From Anastrepha obliqua (taxonomy: Eukaryota > Arthropoda > Insecta > Diptera > Tephritidae), in the NCBI RefSeq assembly GCF_027943255.1, contig NC_072896.1, positions 116,839,879 to 116,903,878 of the forward strand: a stretch of DNA of 64,000 bases, read 5' to 3'. This document shows positions 1 through 9,713 of the stretch, one piece after another. Position numbers and translations under genes: made by a program. The notes under the pieces are model-generated. The model was not told where the DNA came from, did no database searches, and was given only the letters and a program-made list of their open reading frames with translations. How positions within the stretch are numbered: position 1 is the first letter of the stretch; every line of letters starts with the position of its first letter.

Positions 1-824
1 ATATCCCATCCTCGTCGCCAGTTAAATTTATTTTTGAAAATAAAATAAATTTGTTAAAGTTTTATTTTTATTAGTTTTATTTTTATTAAAATGGAACAAG
101 TTTGATTACACTTCAAAATAATTTGTTCTTTACTCTTCAAGGTGACTTTGAAGACTACTTTTAACATTAAAAACTATACTTATTCAATTTATTTTAACAG
201 TTAGATTTATACTTGAAATGAAGAGAGAATGATTTCCCCATTTATTCTTACAACAATTACAACAATTAAATATATTACTTACATAGCTAATTATTACAGT
301 TAGATAATGAAGAGAGCGAGAGCGAAAGGGGAAAGTTATTTATAATATATAACTCGCGTAGCACACACACCTGCACACCATCCCCAACACATCCGCTGCC
401 TTGGGTGGTACAAAACGATGCTAAGCGCGAGTGACCTGCAAAGTTTCACATTTTTACGAATGTGAAAGCCAATGTGAGCAAGCACGTCCAAGTTGATGTT
501 CCTTTTCTGTTTTGTTGCGCGCGTGTAAGTGTGTGCGTGTATAAGTGTTTATGCAATCAATAGTGATTAGATACAAAGCTGAGTGGCAGCGTTGCAATGG
601 TCACATGCGATTGACACACGCGTCGTTCATGGTCGAGCTGATTGTGTTGCATGATGCTTTGGGGGCGAGGAAAATTAGCTGTAAAAATACAAATACAATG
701 TGGAATTCTGAGCAATTCTTTTATGAAAGTGCTTATATGTTTGTATGTATATGAACTGGAAAATAATGCTGAAATTAAATATAAGTGATTTGGTTATCAC
801 TGCTGACTACTTACATATCTAGCA
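1..824. other. Unassigned AT-rich DNA
   Basis: No coding region recognised. A GA-rich patch (about 310-335) and GT-rich tracts (about 520-545) are visible. The short ORF at 545-754 has no family resemblance. Confidence 0.4.
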
Positions 825-827
825 CTT

Positions 828-1130
828 GGGCTGCAAAGTTCTGGGCCTTACAAAGAAAATAGGTTTTTTTTTTTTAAATTAGCTTTATTCATCAACGCAA
901 TTTCCATCAGGAATAACGCAATCATTTCAGCACTGCTCTAACATTTCAATACCACTTTTGTAGAAAGATTTATCTTTTGTCTCAAAATAGGCCTCAGTTT
1001 CAGCGATAACCTCTTCAGCGAAATCTCTTACCAGTGAGCATTTTTTTGGCAGCCAGTAGTCGCTGGGAGCCAAATATGGTGAATACGGTGGATGTGGTAG
1101 CAATTCGAAGTGCAAGTCAAGTCAAGCTCT
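828..1130 (-). mobile_element. mariner 3' fragment
   Basis: The minus strand reads FELLPHPPYSPYLAPSDYW, the hallmark block before and around the third catalytic Asp of mariner transposases, then a degraded C-terminus and a terminal stretch with GCTGCAAAGTTCTGGGCC. Stops interrupt it and the 5' two thirds are missing. The sequence at 20945-21250 is a second fragment of the same family. Confidence 0.75.
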
Positions 1131-1870
1131 TCTTGTTTTATCTTGACGTGAGTTTTCCAGCGCAGTTTGGCATTTAGTGCTCTGCTCAGATTTTTGGCCT
1201 GGTTAACGTATGAGATTATCGACGCATGGATGAAGATTGACTTGGAAGCAGCGTTTGTTATGTGCTGACTTCCTTTTGCTTAGATTTATTTTCCATGCCT
1301 TAGCCTATTTGTATTTAGTAATATTCTCAGTTTTTTGGCGGCCGCTGTAGCCGAATGGGTTGATGCGTGACTACCATTCGGAATTCACAGAGAGAACGTC
1401 GGTTCGAATCTCGGTGAAACCACCAAAATTAAGAAACACATTTTTCTAATAGCGGTCGCCCCTCGGTAGGCAATGGCAAACCTCCGAGTGTATTATTTCA
1501 GCCATGAAAAACTCCTCATCAAAATATCTGCCGTTCGGAGTCGGCTTAAAACTGTAGATCCCTCCATTTGTGGAACAACATCAAGACGAACGCCACAAAT
1601 AGGAGGAGAAGCTCGGCCAAACACCCAAAAAGGGTGTACGCGCCAATTATATATATAATATTCTTAGTTTCTTGTAGGTTATTCGTTGCGTTTTCGGTAC
1701 TGTTAACGACTGCAAGGATGGCAATGTCATCCGCAAATGTGTAAGTTCTTCCTGACTTGCAGGTGGTAGATCGTGGGAATACCGGGGATATAGCAAAATA
1801 CCCAAAATGCGTCCCTGTGGAGGGCCTACGTCTATATTTTTTAGATAAGAACATGCATTTTCGTTGTTTT
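1131..1870 (-). mobile_element. Jockey-like LINE reverse transcriptase fragment, split by a SINE
   Basis: Minus-strand reading gives YTFADDIAILAVVNSTEN (reverse transcriptase catalytic motif, 1671-1770) and, after the SINE, LNAKLRWKTHVKIKQEEL (about 1131-1190), both typical of the jockey clade. The SINE at 1334-1655 divides it. Frameshifts and stops show it is dead. Confidence 0.75.
1334..1655 (+). mobile_element. tRNA-derived SINE, full length
   Basis: The head has a polymerase III A-box-like part (TAGCCGAATGGGTTGATGC, about 1349) and a B box (GGTTCGAATC at 1401). The body contains GGCAATGGCAAACCTCCGAG, and the 3' end is GCGCCAATTATATATA. Target-site duplications of 15 bp flank it (1319-1333 and 1656-1670, one mismatch). 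Copies recur at 8991, 15193, 27848, 32200 and in parts elsewhere. Confidence 0.88.
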
Positions 1871-3765
1871 ACACGAAATTACCTATCATTAAATATGACG
1901 AGAGTACCTTGCAGTATTCGTTATATAAGGAAGTGCGTGACACCGCCTACAAAAAAAAAAAAAGAATATCCAAAATCAACGCGAATTTGGTGCCACTTAT
2001 AAATGATATTTTATTATACTAAAGCTCAATGAGCTAAAAACTGCGTTCTCGAAATTTTCTTAAAAGTTTTATGAAATTTTTATGAAAATTTGTTGAGTTT
2101 TCTTCATATAATATGGAAAACTTTGAGTTATATGGTTTTTGTTGTAGTTTAACCAGATTTTTATATTTTTATAAAAAAAATATAAATCAAAGAAACAAGA
2201 AAAAGAATGGTTAAACCTTTGCCATATGGTGGACTGGTTTTATTTTGAACACAGGTGTGTGTAAATGCACTTCTATTTGTGCATAAGCAGACATAAACCC
2301 TGTAACCTTCCCCACCCGTTGTCATTACAAGCATTAACCAGAGAATATTAAAGAAATGAGAAGGCACAAATGTTACTACTAAGTATTTTTAGTACAATTG
2401 AGTTTTGAAAGGTTTGCTAGAAGGGATTTTAGCATATCGACGATATATTGGACACCACAGTAAGTTTAGCCCACATAAAAATATAAAACAGCACACATCC
2501 CATTCGAATTTATTCACATTTACATTCATTCACATTAACATTCGCTAGTTACACAGTATTTATACTCTTTTTCAACGGCACTTCGACGCATACAGCATAA
2601 CATACTTCTAGGGGCGTGCCTGTTATTTTTTAGCTGATATTGTCATCATTTGCAATCATATTGCTGATTGCGTAATTGCCAAAGTCGAAGTCAGAGCAAC
2701 ATAAATATTTTTTTACGAAAACATATCCGTATCTAAGACTCTAGTGAGTGCATGTGCACGCAAGTATGCCTGGGCTTTTGTATATGTATGTACATACATA
2801 CACCCCTGCTTATGTGTGTATGTAAAATGCACATGAGGGCTTGACTCTCTCATCACGTTTTACTGCAGCCGCTACTTTTTGACTACATGCTTTCTTTCTT
2901 TCTGCTATTTTTCGGTTGAGTAGATTTCATTTGTTTTTGCAAATACTTTCGTTTGATTGTGTAGGTGAAATCTGTACAGTGTGAAATCTGAACTAGTGAA
3001 ATGTGTAGGTGCTTCGGAACTAGTACGGTATGCAGTATACTGTTTCTTCCTGTCATCAAGAGAGTCATGTGCGCTGCTTTCTGTAATGAATATCGCAATC
3101 TGCAGTGGTCTGTGGGAATGCATTCTGTTTGTCTTTGGGAGGGAGGGTTATGAGTCACCTAAACCGACTTTGATTATTAATAAATTATTTAAATAAATAT
3201 TAGCTATGAAAAACTCTTAGATTTCCCATTTTTAGTAGTCTGTAAGAAATCATTTTTAGATTTACTTAATAAATAAATAAATAAATTATGCTAGTTTTGA
3301 ATTATAGAAAAGAAGTTGCAGCTGAGGTTACTAGTCATGGTTCTAAATTACCTGGAAACATATCAGTTAGTTACTAGTGAATTTCCCTGCACCCTGTAAT
3401 CATGTGCACCTACATAAATTTAATTTTTCTGCAAGCGCTTTTGTATTTGCTTCGCTCGAGAGATACTTATTCTTCGTAATCTTTACATAAGATTCATTCA
3501 AGTGATTATATGCTTGTGTTTGATTGCATGATGCCTCTACCAAAATAATGATTGCGTATCTTTCCCACAACGCAGTAAGTTATTTATATTTTTGTTGCGT
3601 CTACATATTTGTATTTTCATGTAACCGTATTGAAAATATACTCGTAGTCATTAAAAATTCAATTAGCACTTATGTATATATACATCAACCATATTGTTTT
3701 CGTAACCATTTTCCAAGACGCCCATGTTCTTACTAGTAGTTAGAGGTATATAGGTATAACACATA
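1871..3765. other. Unassigned intergenic DNA
   Basis: AT-rich, with short ORFs that show no family resemblance and ATGT/CATA simple repeats near 2780-2825. No transposon termini recognised. Confidence 0.35.
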
Positions 3766-4110
3766 GGCTGAAAAGTCACGGGCCTAACGCATAGGTGGCA
3801 CTGGTTTTATTGCATTCACCTCTTTTTCAGTTAGTGGTAACCTTAAAAAGACGGCTGTTAAAATTTAATGATATTCTATTCATTAGTTCGTGAGTTAAGT
3901 ATAGTGCTAAGAGTAACGCTTCTTGTACCTTCATGAATTTTAGCCACGGTCAAAATGTTCTCGAGTTGAAGTGCTTTGTCCTGGTGAAAAATAGTTTTCT
4001 TCTTTTGCTAACTGGGACTTTTTCACGAATTTTTTTGTTAGCTGGTCTAAAAGGTTACAATAATATTCAGAACTTATTGTTTTACCAGTTTGCAAGTAAT
4101 CGACGGATTT
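3766..4110 (-). mobile_element. Rearranged mariner fragments
   Basis: 3935-4110 on the minus strand reads [20 protein letters not shown] and downstream mariner sequence, the same block as in the element at 22840-24075. The adjacent 3766-3930 (GGCTGAAAAGTCACGGGCCT onward) looks like a mariner terminus in the opposite sense, so the locus is rearranged. Not functional. Confidence 0.6.
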
Positions 4111-4356
4111 TTTAGATTTTCTGCTTCTTATAAATTTTAATCCTTCACTAATTGAGTCCACAATTCGCCTACGGGTTACTTCTTTAACGTGAGTATTATA
4201 ACTTTTTGCATAGCTAAAGTCGCATACTACTGTAGTTTCTAAAATAATTTGCAGATTAATTTCTACGCAGGTCTGTTCAAATGCTTTTAAGTAAACAACA
4301 CTCATAAATTGAAAACATGGTTCAAATTTTATTGCTAATTTTTGTTAATTAATATA

Positions 4357-5281
4357 GGGTGTTTTTTTAGAGGTTAGGTTTTCAAGATGAAATAAAACGT
4401 ATATAATTTAATGTTATGGCCAAGAATTTAGCTTTATTATAAAGATAAGGGTTTGCCATTATGTTTTAAAAATGATTTCGCGCAATTGGCCGCCGCGGCT
4501 GGCTCGAATAAATTCCAGCCGAGAGGCCCAATTTTCGACCACTTTTTGCAGCAATTGGGGCCGTATGTCAGCAATAACGCGCCGAATATTCTCTTCCAAG
4601 ACGTCAATCGTCTCGGTCTTATCTGCGTAGACAAGCGACTTCACATAGCCCCACAAGAAATAGTCCAGCGGTGTTATATCGCACGATCTTGGAGGCCACG
4701 CCACAGGTCCACGGCGCGAGATAATGCGCTCACCAAACGTTTCCTTCAATAAATCGATTGTTGCGTTGGCTGTATGGCATGTGGCGCCGTCTTGTTGGAA
4801 CCAAAGGTCGTCCACATCAACATCGTCCAATTCAGGCACGAAAAAGTCATTAATCATGGCTCTATAGCGCTCTCCATTGACTGTAACATTATGGCCGGCT
4901 TCATTTTTAAAGAAATATGGACCAATGATTCCCTCTGCCCATAGAGTACACCAAACAGTGACTTTTTGAGGATGTAACGGCGTCTCAGCAATAGCTTGTG
5001 GATTATGTTCACTCCAAATGCGACAATTTTGCTTATTGACATACCCATTCAACCAAAAGTGAGCTTCATCGCTGAACAAAATTTTCTTGTGAAAATCGGG
5101 ATCGGTGGCCATCTCGTTTTGGGCCCAAATTTGCACGATTTGCAAACGTTGTTCAGGTGTAAGTCTACTCATTATGAAATGGCAAATCAAACTGAGCATA
5201 AATCAAGTGACAGCTATCAAAAAGACCATCTACGAAAAAAGTAGTGCCAACTTGAAAACCTAACCTCTAAAAAAAACACCC
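4357..5281 (-). mobile_element. DD41D (rosa-like) mariner with internal deletion
   Basis: Near-perfect 30-bp terminal inverted repeats start GGGTGTTTTTTT, with TA target duplications at 4355-4356 and 5282-5283. The ORF at 4459-5199 has [16 protein letters not shown] and the third Asp in TPLDYFLWG, with 41 residues between the second and third Asp, the spacing known from the rosa family of Ceratitis. The first 20 or so residues (MSRLTPEQRLQIVQIW) join directly to the catalytic domain, so most of the DNA-binding domain is missing. The 246-residue frame is otherwise open. Confidence 0.9.
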
Positions 5282-5437
5282 TATATATCCTTTAACTAAA
5301 AATAGAAAAAATCGGGCGCGTGAAAGAACAAAATATTTTCCTTTTAAAAATTTAAATTTCAGATGAAAATCGAATATCCCGAAAAAGTATTCATGTCAAA
5401 CAAATTAATTAGAAATGTGTAGATATGAGTGTAAATA

Positions 5438-6633
5438 CAGGGTCCAGCACTCGAAGTGTAACTAACTTCAGGCCCCTAGCGCAGTTAGATAGCTAAATGA
5501 CAGTTCAGACTATTGTTTATAAGCGGAAGCATTTGCCGAGAGTAAACGCAAAAAAGAAAATCAGTAATGGATTTCAAACCTAATGGTGTGATTGCATTGT
5601 ATTTGGCTGAAAAATCGCAACTAGCGATTCTTCGTGAGCTCGAGAACCTTAAAGTAAATAAAGTTTTTGCGTATCGCACCACTACTCGCTACAATGATAC
5701 TGGTAGCATCGGGAAACGTCATGGAGGTGGTAACCAAAAGACTGCAACGTCACGTGAAATGGTTCAAGAAGTGAGGAAGCGACTTGAACGAAATCCCCAA
5801 CGAAGTGCCAATCAAATGAAGAAAAAGTGCAAATATCTGACCGCAGCATCCGCCGCATACTGAAAAATGATCTCAAAGTCAAACTTTACAAGATCCAAAC
5901 GGCGCAAGAGTTGCTTCGCTTGGTTGAAAGCGGTCAATTTACACACATTGTGTTTTCTGAAGAGAAAATTTTTGAAATTGAGCAATTCGTAAACTTCCAA
6001 AACGATAGGATTTATTTGACCAACCGTTCATACGAAAATTTGAGTCATCGATTGGCCACCAGGAGACAGCACCCGCCACAGTTAATGTTGTGTGCCGTTG
6101 TAACCGCAAATGGACCCTCTCCAATCATTTTCATCGAGCCTGGCGTCAAGGTAAATGCGAAATATTATCGGGAAAGTTACTGGAGGTTGCTTTGAAGCCG
6201 AGCGCTGACAAACATTTCGCTGGCAGACCATGAACGTTTCAACAGGACTCGGCACCATCTCACAAAGCTCGAATGAAACAAGAATGGCTAAAAAACAACG
6301 TTTCGAACTTCATAACGTCCACACAATAGGTCTCAAATTGACCAAACGCGAATCCAATGGATTATTCTTTTTAGGGCATTTTGGAAAGAAAGGTCCGAAC
6401 TAAAAGATTCACCTGTTTTGGAGGCGCTGAAAAAAGCCATTTTCCACGAGTGGACCAAAATATCTGCAAGTCACATTCGGGTAGCGTGCGACTCGTTTCT
6501 GGACCGTATCAAGGCAAAAGGTAGTCATATCGAGCTTAATTTTTTCATTTCTTACTTTTAATTGAATAAAGATATTTTTCCAAACGAAATTTATGGCCTT
6601 TTTATTTCATTAGACTTCGAGTGTCGGACCCTG
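5438..6633 (+). mobile_element. Tc1/mariner DD37-type element, frameshifted
   Basis: Inverted ends (CAGGGTCCAGCACTCGAAGT and its complement) lie between TA duplications at 5436-5437 and 6634-6635. The reading frame starts MDFKPNGVIALYLAEKSQLA, continues after a frame change with SIRRILKNDLKVKLYKIQ and FVNFQNDRIYL, then QQDSAPSHKARMKQEW and NWPNANPMDYS. The spacing looks like the DD37D (maT-like) group. First catalytic motif reads SEEK rather than the usual SDE. Several frameshifts make it inactive. Confidence 0.85.
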
Positions 6634-6639
6634 TAGATA

Positions 6640-7560
6640 TGGTATAACACTCCCCTCTCAGTATATTTTTCTTCTTACGCAAAAATTATTAAGTGTTTTG
6701 AAGTACTTATCTAATTCATTCAATCATTTCTAAATCACGCAAATATTTACAATTACAGTTTATGTATTTATAATATTAAGGCAGATTGCGTGTGGCTTTA
6801 CTTTGCACTTTATTGACAAAAGTTTTTTAGAATGTTGTTTGAAATTATCATATGTATGTATGCATAAATATAAATTTTCTCATGTAAGTACTTACAAATA
6901 CATCTTACATAAAAATGTTTACAAAAAAAAAAAAAAAAAATACTTGCACCGATTCAAGTGAAAATTTACCTTTCTAATTTAAAAATAAGCACTCATATGC
7001 CTCTTCTTCTTCTTCATACCTACATGCACTTACAATATCTATGTGCACATGCACACAAACACTACCATTGAGGTGAGTAAATGCAGGCATCACGAATGCT
7101 GTGGAAATGTGCCACTCTCTCTTCTTCTATGCTCAGCGCACGATGCGCTCACACGTGCATTGAGGTGGCGTTGGTTGAGCTTTAGTTTAAGTGCAAAAGT
7201 GGCTGTTAATAACTCCACGAGCGCAACAGTTATTACTTTGTGTAGCTTCAAATTGCAACACGTTCGTTCATGTCGGAGCACGTTGCACTACCTTACTCAT
7301 CGCTGGCTGTTAGTACAACATCTTAGTCGTGCTGTGCATGCGAATGGGTAGCGTGAGAGAAGTAATGTGAACTGCAAAGTGGTGGGGGTACTTATCATTA
7401 GCGATTTGGCGTTATGAACATATTATTGCTAACGAAAATTGGTAGTACATAGAAAACAAGTTCGTTAAGATGCAGCACATGACAAATGAGAGCACAATTT
7501 TTTAGTTTTTTATTACGTTTTTTTTTAGAAAAGTGTAGCCTTTTTGTTTTTATTTTTTTC
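6640..7560. other. Non-repetitive stretch upstream of timeless
   Basis: Holds an 18-nt A run (6923-6940), microsatellite-like CATA sequence and the E-box/CACGTT cluster at 7152-7284. The overlapping short ORFs on both strands have no family resemblance. Confidence 0.4.
7152..7284 (+). promoter_or_regulatory. Candidate timeless promoter: E-box plus two CACGTT boxes
   Basis: A perfect CACGTG E-box lies at 7152-7157. CACGTT boxes at 7259-7264 (CAACACGTTCG) and 7279-7284 (GAGCACGTTGC) follow, 20 nt apart. The Drosophila tim promoter uses an E-box together with nearby TER boxes of GGCACGTTG type, bound by Clock/Cycle. The surrounding 6990-7400 is GC-richer than its flanks and free of recognisable transposons. 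It is 2.2 kb upstream of the 5' UTR acceptor, so a first non-coding exon near 7290-7352 (donor-like GTGAGA at 7353) is possible but unproven. Confidence 0.4.
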
Positions 7561-7599
7561 GAATGGGGGGTTGAAAATGCCTAATGGATCATCAAAGCT

Positions 7600-8850
7600 G
7601 CAGACGCTGCAATGGTATGTCCGGAGAGTAAAAAACTCACCCCTCGCCCACCCTGCAACCGCTTTCACATTACGTCAGAGTGGCGTTTCAACTTCCTTAT
7701 TACAAAGCTCTATGCCTATGTGCCTGCGTCCAGGTCCCGCCCTTTTATACGGAGAATGTTTTCCGTGAAACCACTGATGATCTCTCAGCGCAGCTGCTTA
7801 GCATCTTGTCGATTATATTTTCAGTGGTTACTTGACCGACTGCATTCTCCAGCGTTCGACGTACTTGCTCCCAACGTGTGCATTGGAAGAATGTGTGTTC
7901 AGCGTCATCTTGGGCGGTATCCACGTACATATATACATGTGGGGTGTTCGCTTTTCCTTATTTTGAACAGGTACTTCTGGAAATACCTGTGCACCGAAAG
8001 CATTTGGGTTGTATAAAAATTGACTTCAACGAAGTTCCTGCTGCTCCATGTGGCGACGTCTTTTATTAGCCTAGTCGTCCATCTGCCGCGTGTTTCGTTA
8101 TTCGCGCGCTGCAGGTTTGCTAACTCTTCCTTCAATTCCCTCTATCTCTAAAGCCCACAACGTTTTCCTCTCAAAGACTAGTAAGTTTATCCGTATTGAA
8201 TTGCTTATCATTTGAACATCTGGCCCTGATACTGTGCGGTAGGCGGACACAACTCTCTGGACTGCCGTTAGTTGAAACGATGTTAAATGCTTGCATCTGT
8301 AATTTATCTTGAGCGCATTAGCCCATAGTTCAGCTTCGGAGAGCGTGGTAGCCATCATTATTTTCCGTTTCCTCTGGGTTGGACCCCCTATGTTTGGCAT
8401 CAGTAGGGATGTCATCTTAGCGGCTTTCTCTGTTGCGTGATTTATTTGGCCCCAGAAGGTTAGTCTTGAGTCTAGTCTTATGCGTAGGTACTTTAAAACC
8501 TTTTTTGTGGCTAGCGTATTTGAGCAAGGTTGCATGATAACTTCCAACGGGATGTGCTTCTTGGTTAGACGTTTTAATTTGCTTAACGTGCTTAATTTGA
8601 GTCCACGCGAATCTAGCCACGTTTGTGTCCTTATCATAACTTGGTTAAGTTTTCTACAAGCTTTTTCAAAGTTTCGTGCTCTGATGACCGATACGATATC
8701 ATCTGCGTATTCGATTAAAAAGATACTATCGGGCATTTCTGCATTGAATACCTCGACATAACTAATGTTCCACAAGTGCGGTATGAAAATTGATCCTTGT
8801 GTTGATCCGGATGTGACGACCGATGAAATAAATCCAAATTTCAAATATTA
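7600..8850 (-). mobile_element. R1-like LINE fragment
   Basis: Minus-strand ORF 8098-8844 contains SGSTQGSIFIPHLWNISY and IEYADDIVSVI, reverse transcriptase motifs, then a thumb-like region. A second frame (7745-7930) reads DDAEHTFFQCTRWEQVRRTL, the C-terminal zinc-knuckle region of R1-type elements. Frame changes separate them. If the promoter is at 7152-7284, this copy lies antisense in the first intron. Confidence 0.85.
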
Positions 8851-8990
8851 TTAAATTCATGAAACTTTTTATTACAATTCCATGGTTTTTTAATTCGAAT
8901 TTGTAGAAATATTTTTGGTATGCAATTTTATAAATTATTAAATTTTAGTGTTTCGAATAGCTCTTAACCCTTGGTATACATATTTATCTA

Positions 8991-9306
8991 TACATATATA
9001 ATTGGCGCGTACACCTTTTTTTTGGGTGTTTGGCCGAGCTTCTCCTCCTATTTTTGGTGTGCGTCTTGATGTTGTTCCATAAATGGAGGGACCTACAGTT
9101 TCAAGCCGACTTCGAACGGCAGATATTTTTTTTATGAGGAGCTTTTTCATGGCAGAAATACACTCGGAGGTTTGCCATTGCCTGCCGAGGGGCGACCGCT
9201 ATTAGAAAAATGTTTTCTTAATTTTGATGTTTCACCGAGATTCGAACCAACGTTCTCTCTGTGAATTCCGAATGGTAGTCACGCACCAACCCATTCGGCT
9301 ACGGCC
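8991..9306 (-). mobile_element. tRNA-derived SINE, full length, perfect target duplication
   Basis: Antisense copy of the same SINE, from TATA-rich tail (8991) to tRNA-like head (about 9220-9306). A perfect 17-bp duplication flanks it: GTATACATATTTATCTA at 8974-8990 and 9307-9323. It ends 143 nt before the 5' UTR acceptor of timeless. The perfect duplication suggests a fairly recent insertion. Confidence 0.92.
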
Positions 9307-9449
9307 GTATACATATTTATCTACTTTACAAAATAAACTCATTTCATTCTCTCCAAATATTTTATATTTCAATTCCATTAATTTTCCATATTGTTTTGCC
9401 TTTTTCCTTTAACTAACTAAAAATCTTACTTTGAAATATTTCTTTACAG

Positions 9450-9616
9450 ATTTTTCATAAATAAAGGGTCTTTAGTAGACCACCGGTTGATTGTTTCCAT
9501 ACATTTTCAACCCACCTAATTCATCTATTAAATCGGCCAAATGAGTGTCGAAGAGGACGACTCTGTTCTACAAACTTAAACACCCATTTCATTATTAAAA
9601 TAATACAAATTTTGTA
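9450..9616 (+). other. tim: timeless 5' UTR exon part (putative)
   Basis: A good acceptor (TCTTTACAG) ends at 9449, and no acceptor as good lies between it and the start codon at 9617. The stretch therefore looks like 5' UTR joined to coding exon 1. It contains a short upstream ORF at 9541-9579. The start codon of that exon sits in a modest context (TTGTAATGG). The upstream first exon is not proven; the best candidate region is 7290-7352. Confidence 0.55.
9541..9579 (+). other. Upstream ORF in the timeless leader
   Basis: ATG at 9541 opens a 12-codon reading frame (MSVEEDDSVLQT) and stops at 9577-9579, 37 nt before the main start. It is 76 nt upstream of, and out of frame with, the main ATG. 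Drosophila has an upstream tim start 23 codons before the main one (the ls-tim/s-tim polymorphism), and this one lies in a comparable place. Whether it is translated is unknown. Confidence 0.5.
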
Positions 9617-9713
9617 ATGGACTGGCTATTGGCAACACCACAGTTACATAGCGCCTTCTCTTCATTGGGTTCTCTGGAAGGGGATACCTACGTTGTTGGG
9701 CCAGATGCGTTAT
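9617..9713 (+). CDS. tim: timeless exon 1
   Basis: Encodes residues 1-32 plus one base of codon 33. The start [10 protein letters not shown] is that of the shorter Drosophila TIM form, which decides the start codon. Donor is T|GTGAGT at 9714. Failure to remove the 106-nt intron that follows would meet a stop at about 9725. Confidence 0.95.

Noticed and set aside
1340..1425. A tRNA gene at the SINE heads
   Set aside because: A- and B-box-like parts exist, but the sequence cannot fold into a standard cloverleaf with paired acceptor stem, and the same head recurs with a SINE body and target duplications.
7043..7351. A 102-residue ORF overlapping the candidate promoter
   Set aside because: Both strands are open here by chance because of higher GC; no family resemblance and no codon-use signal stronger than the opposite frame.
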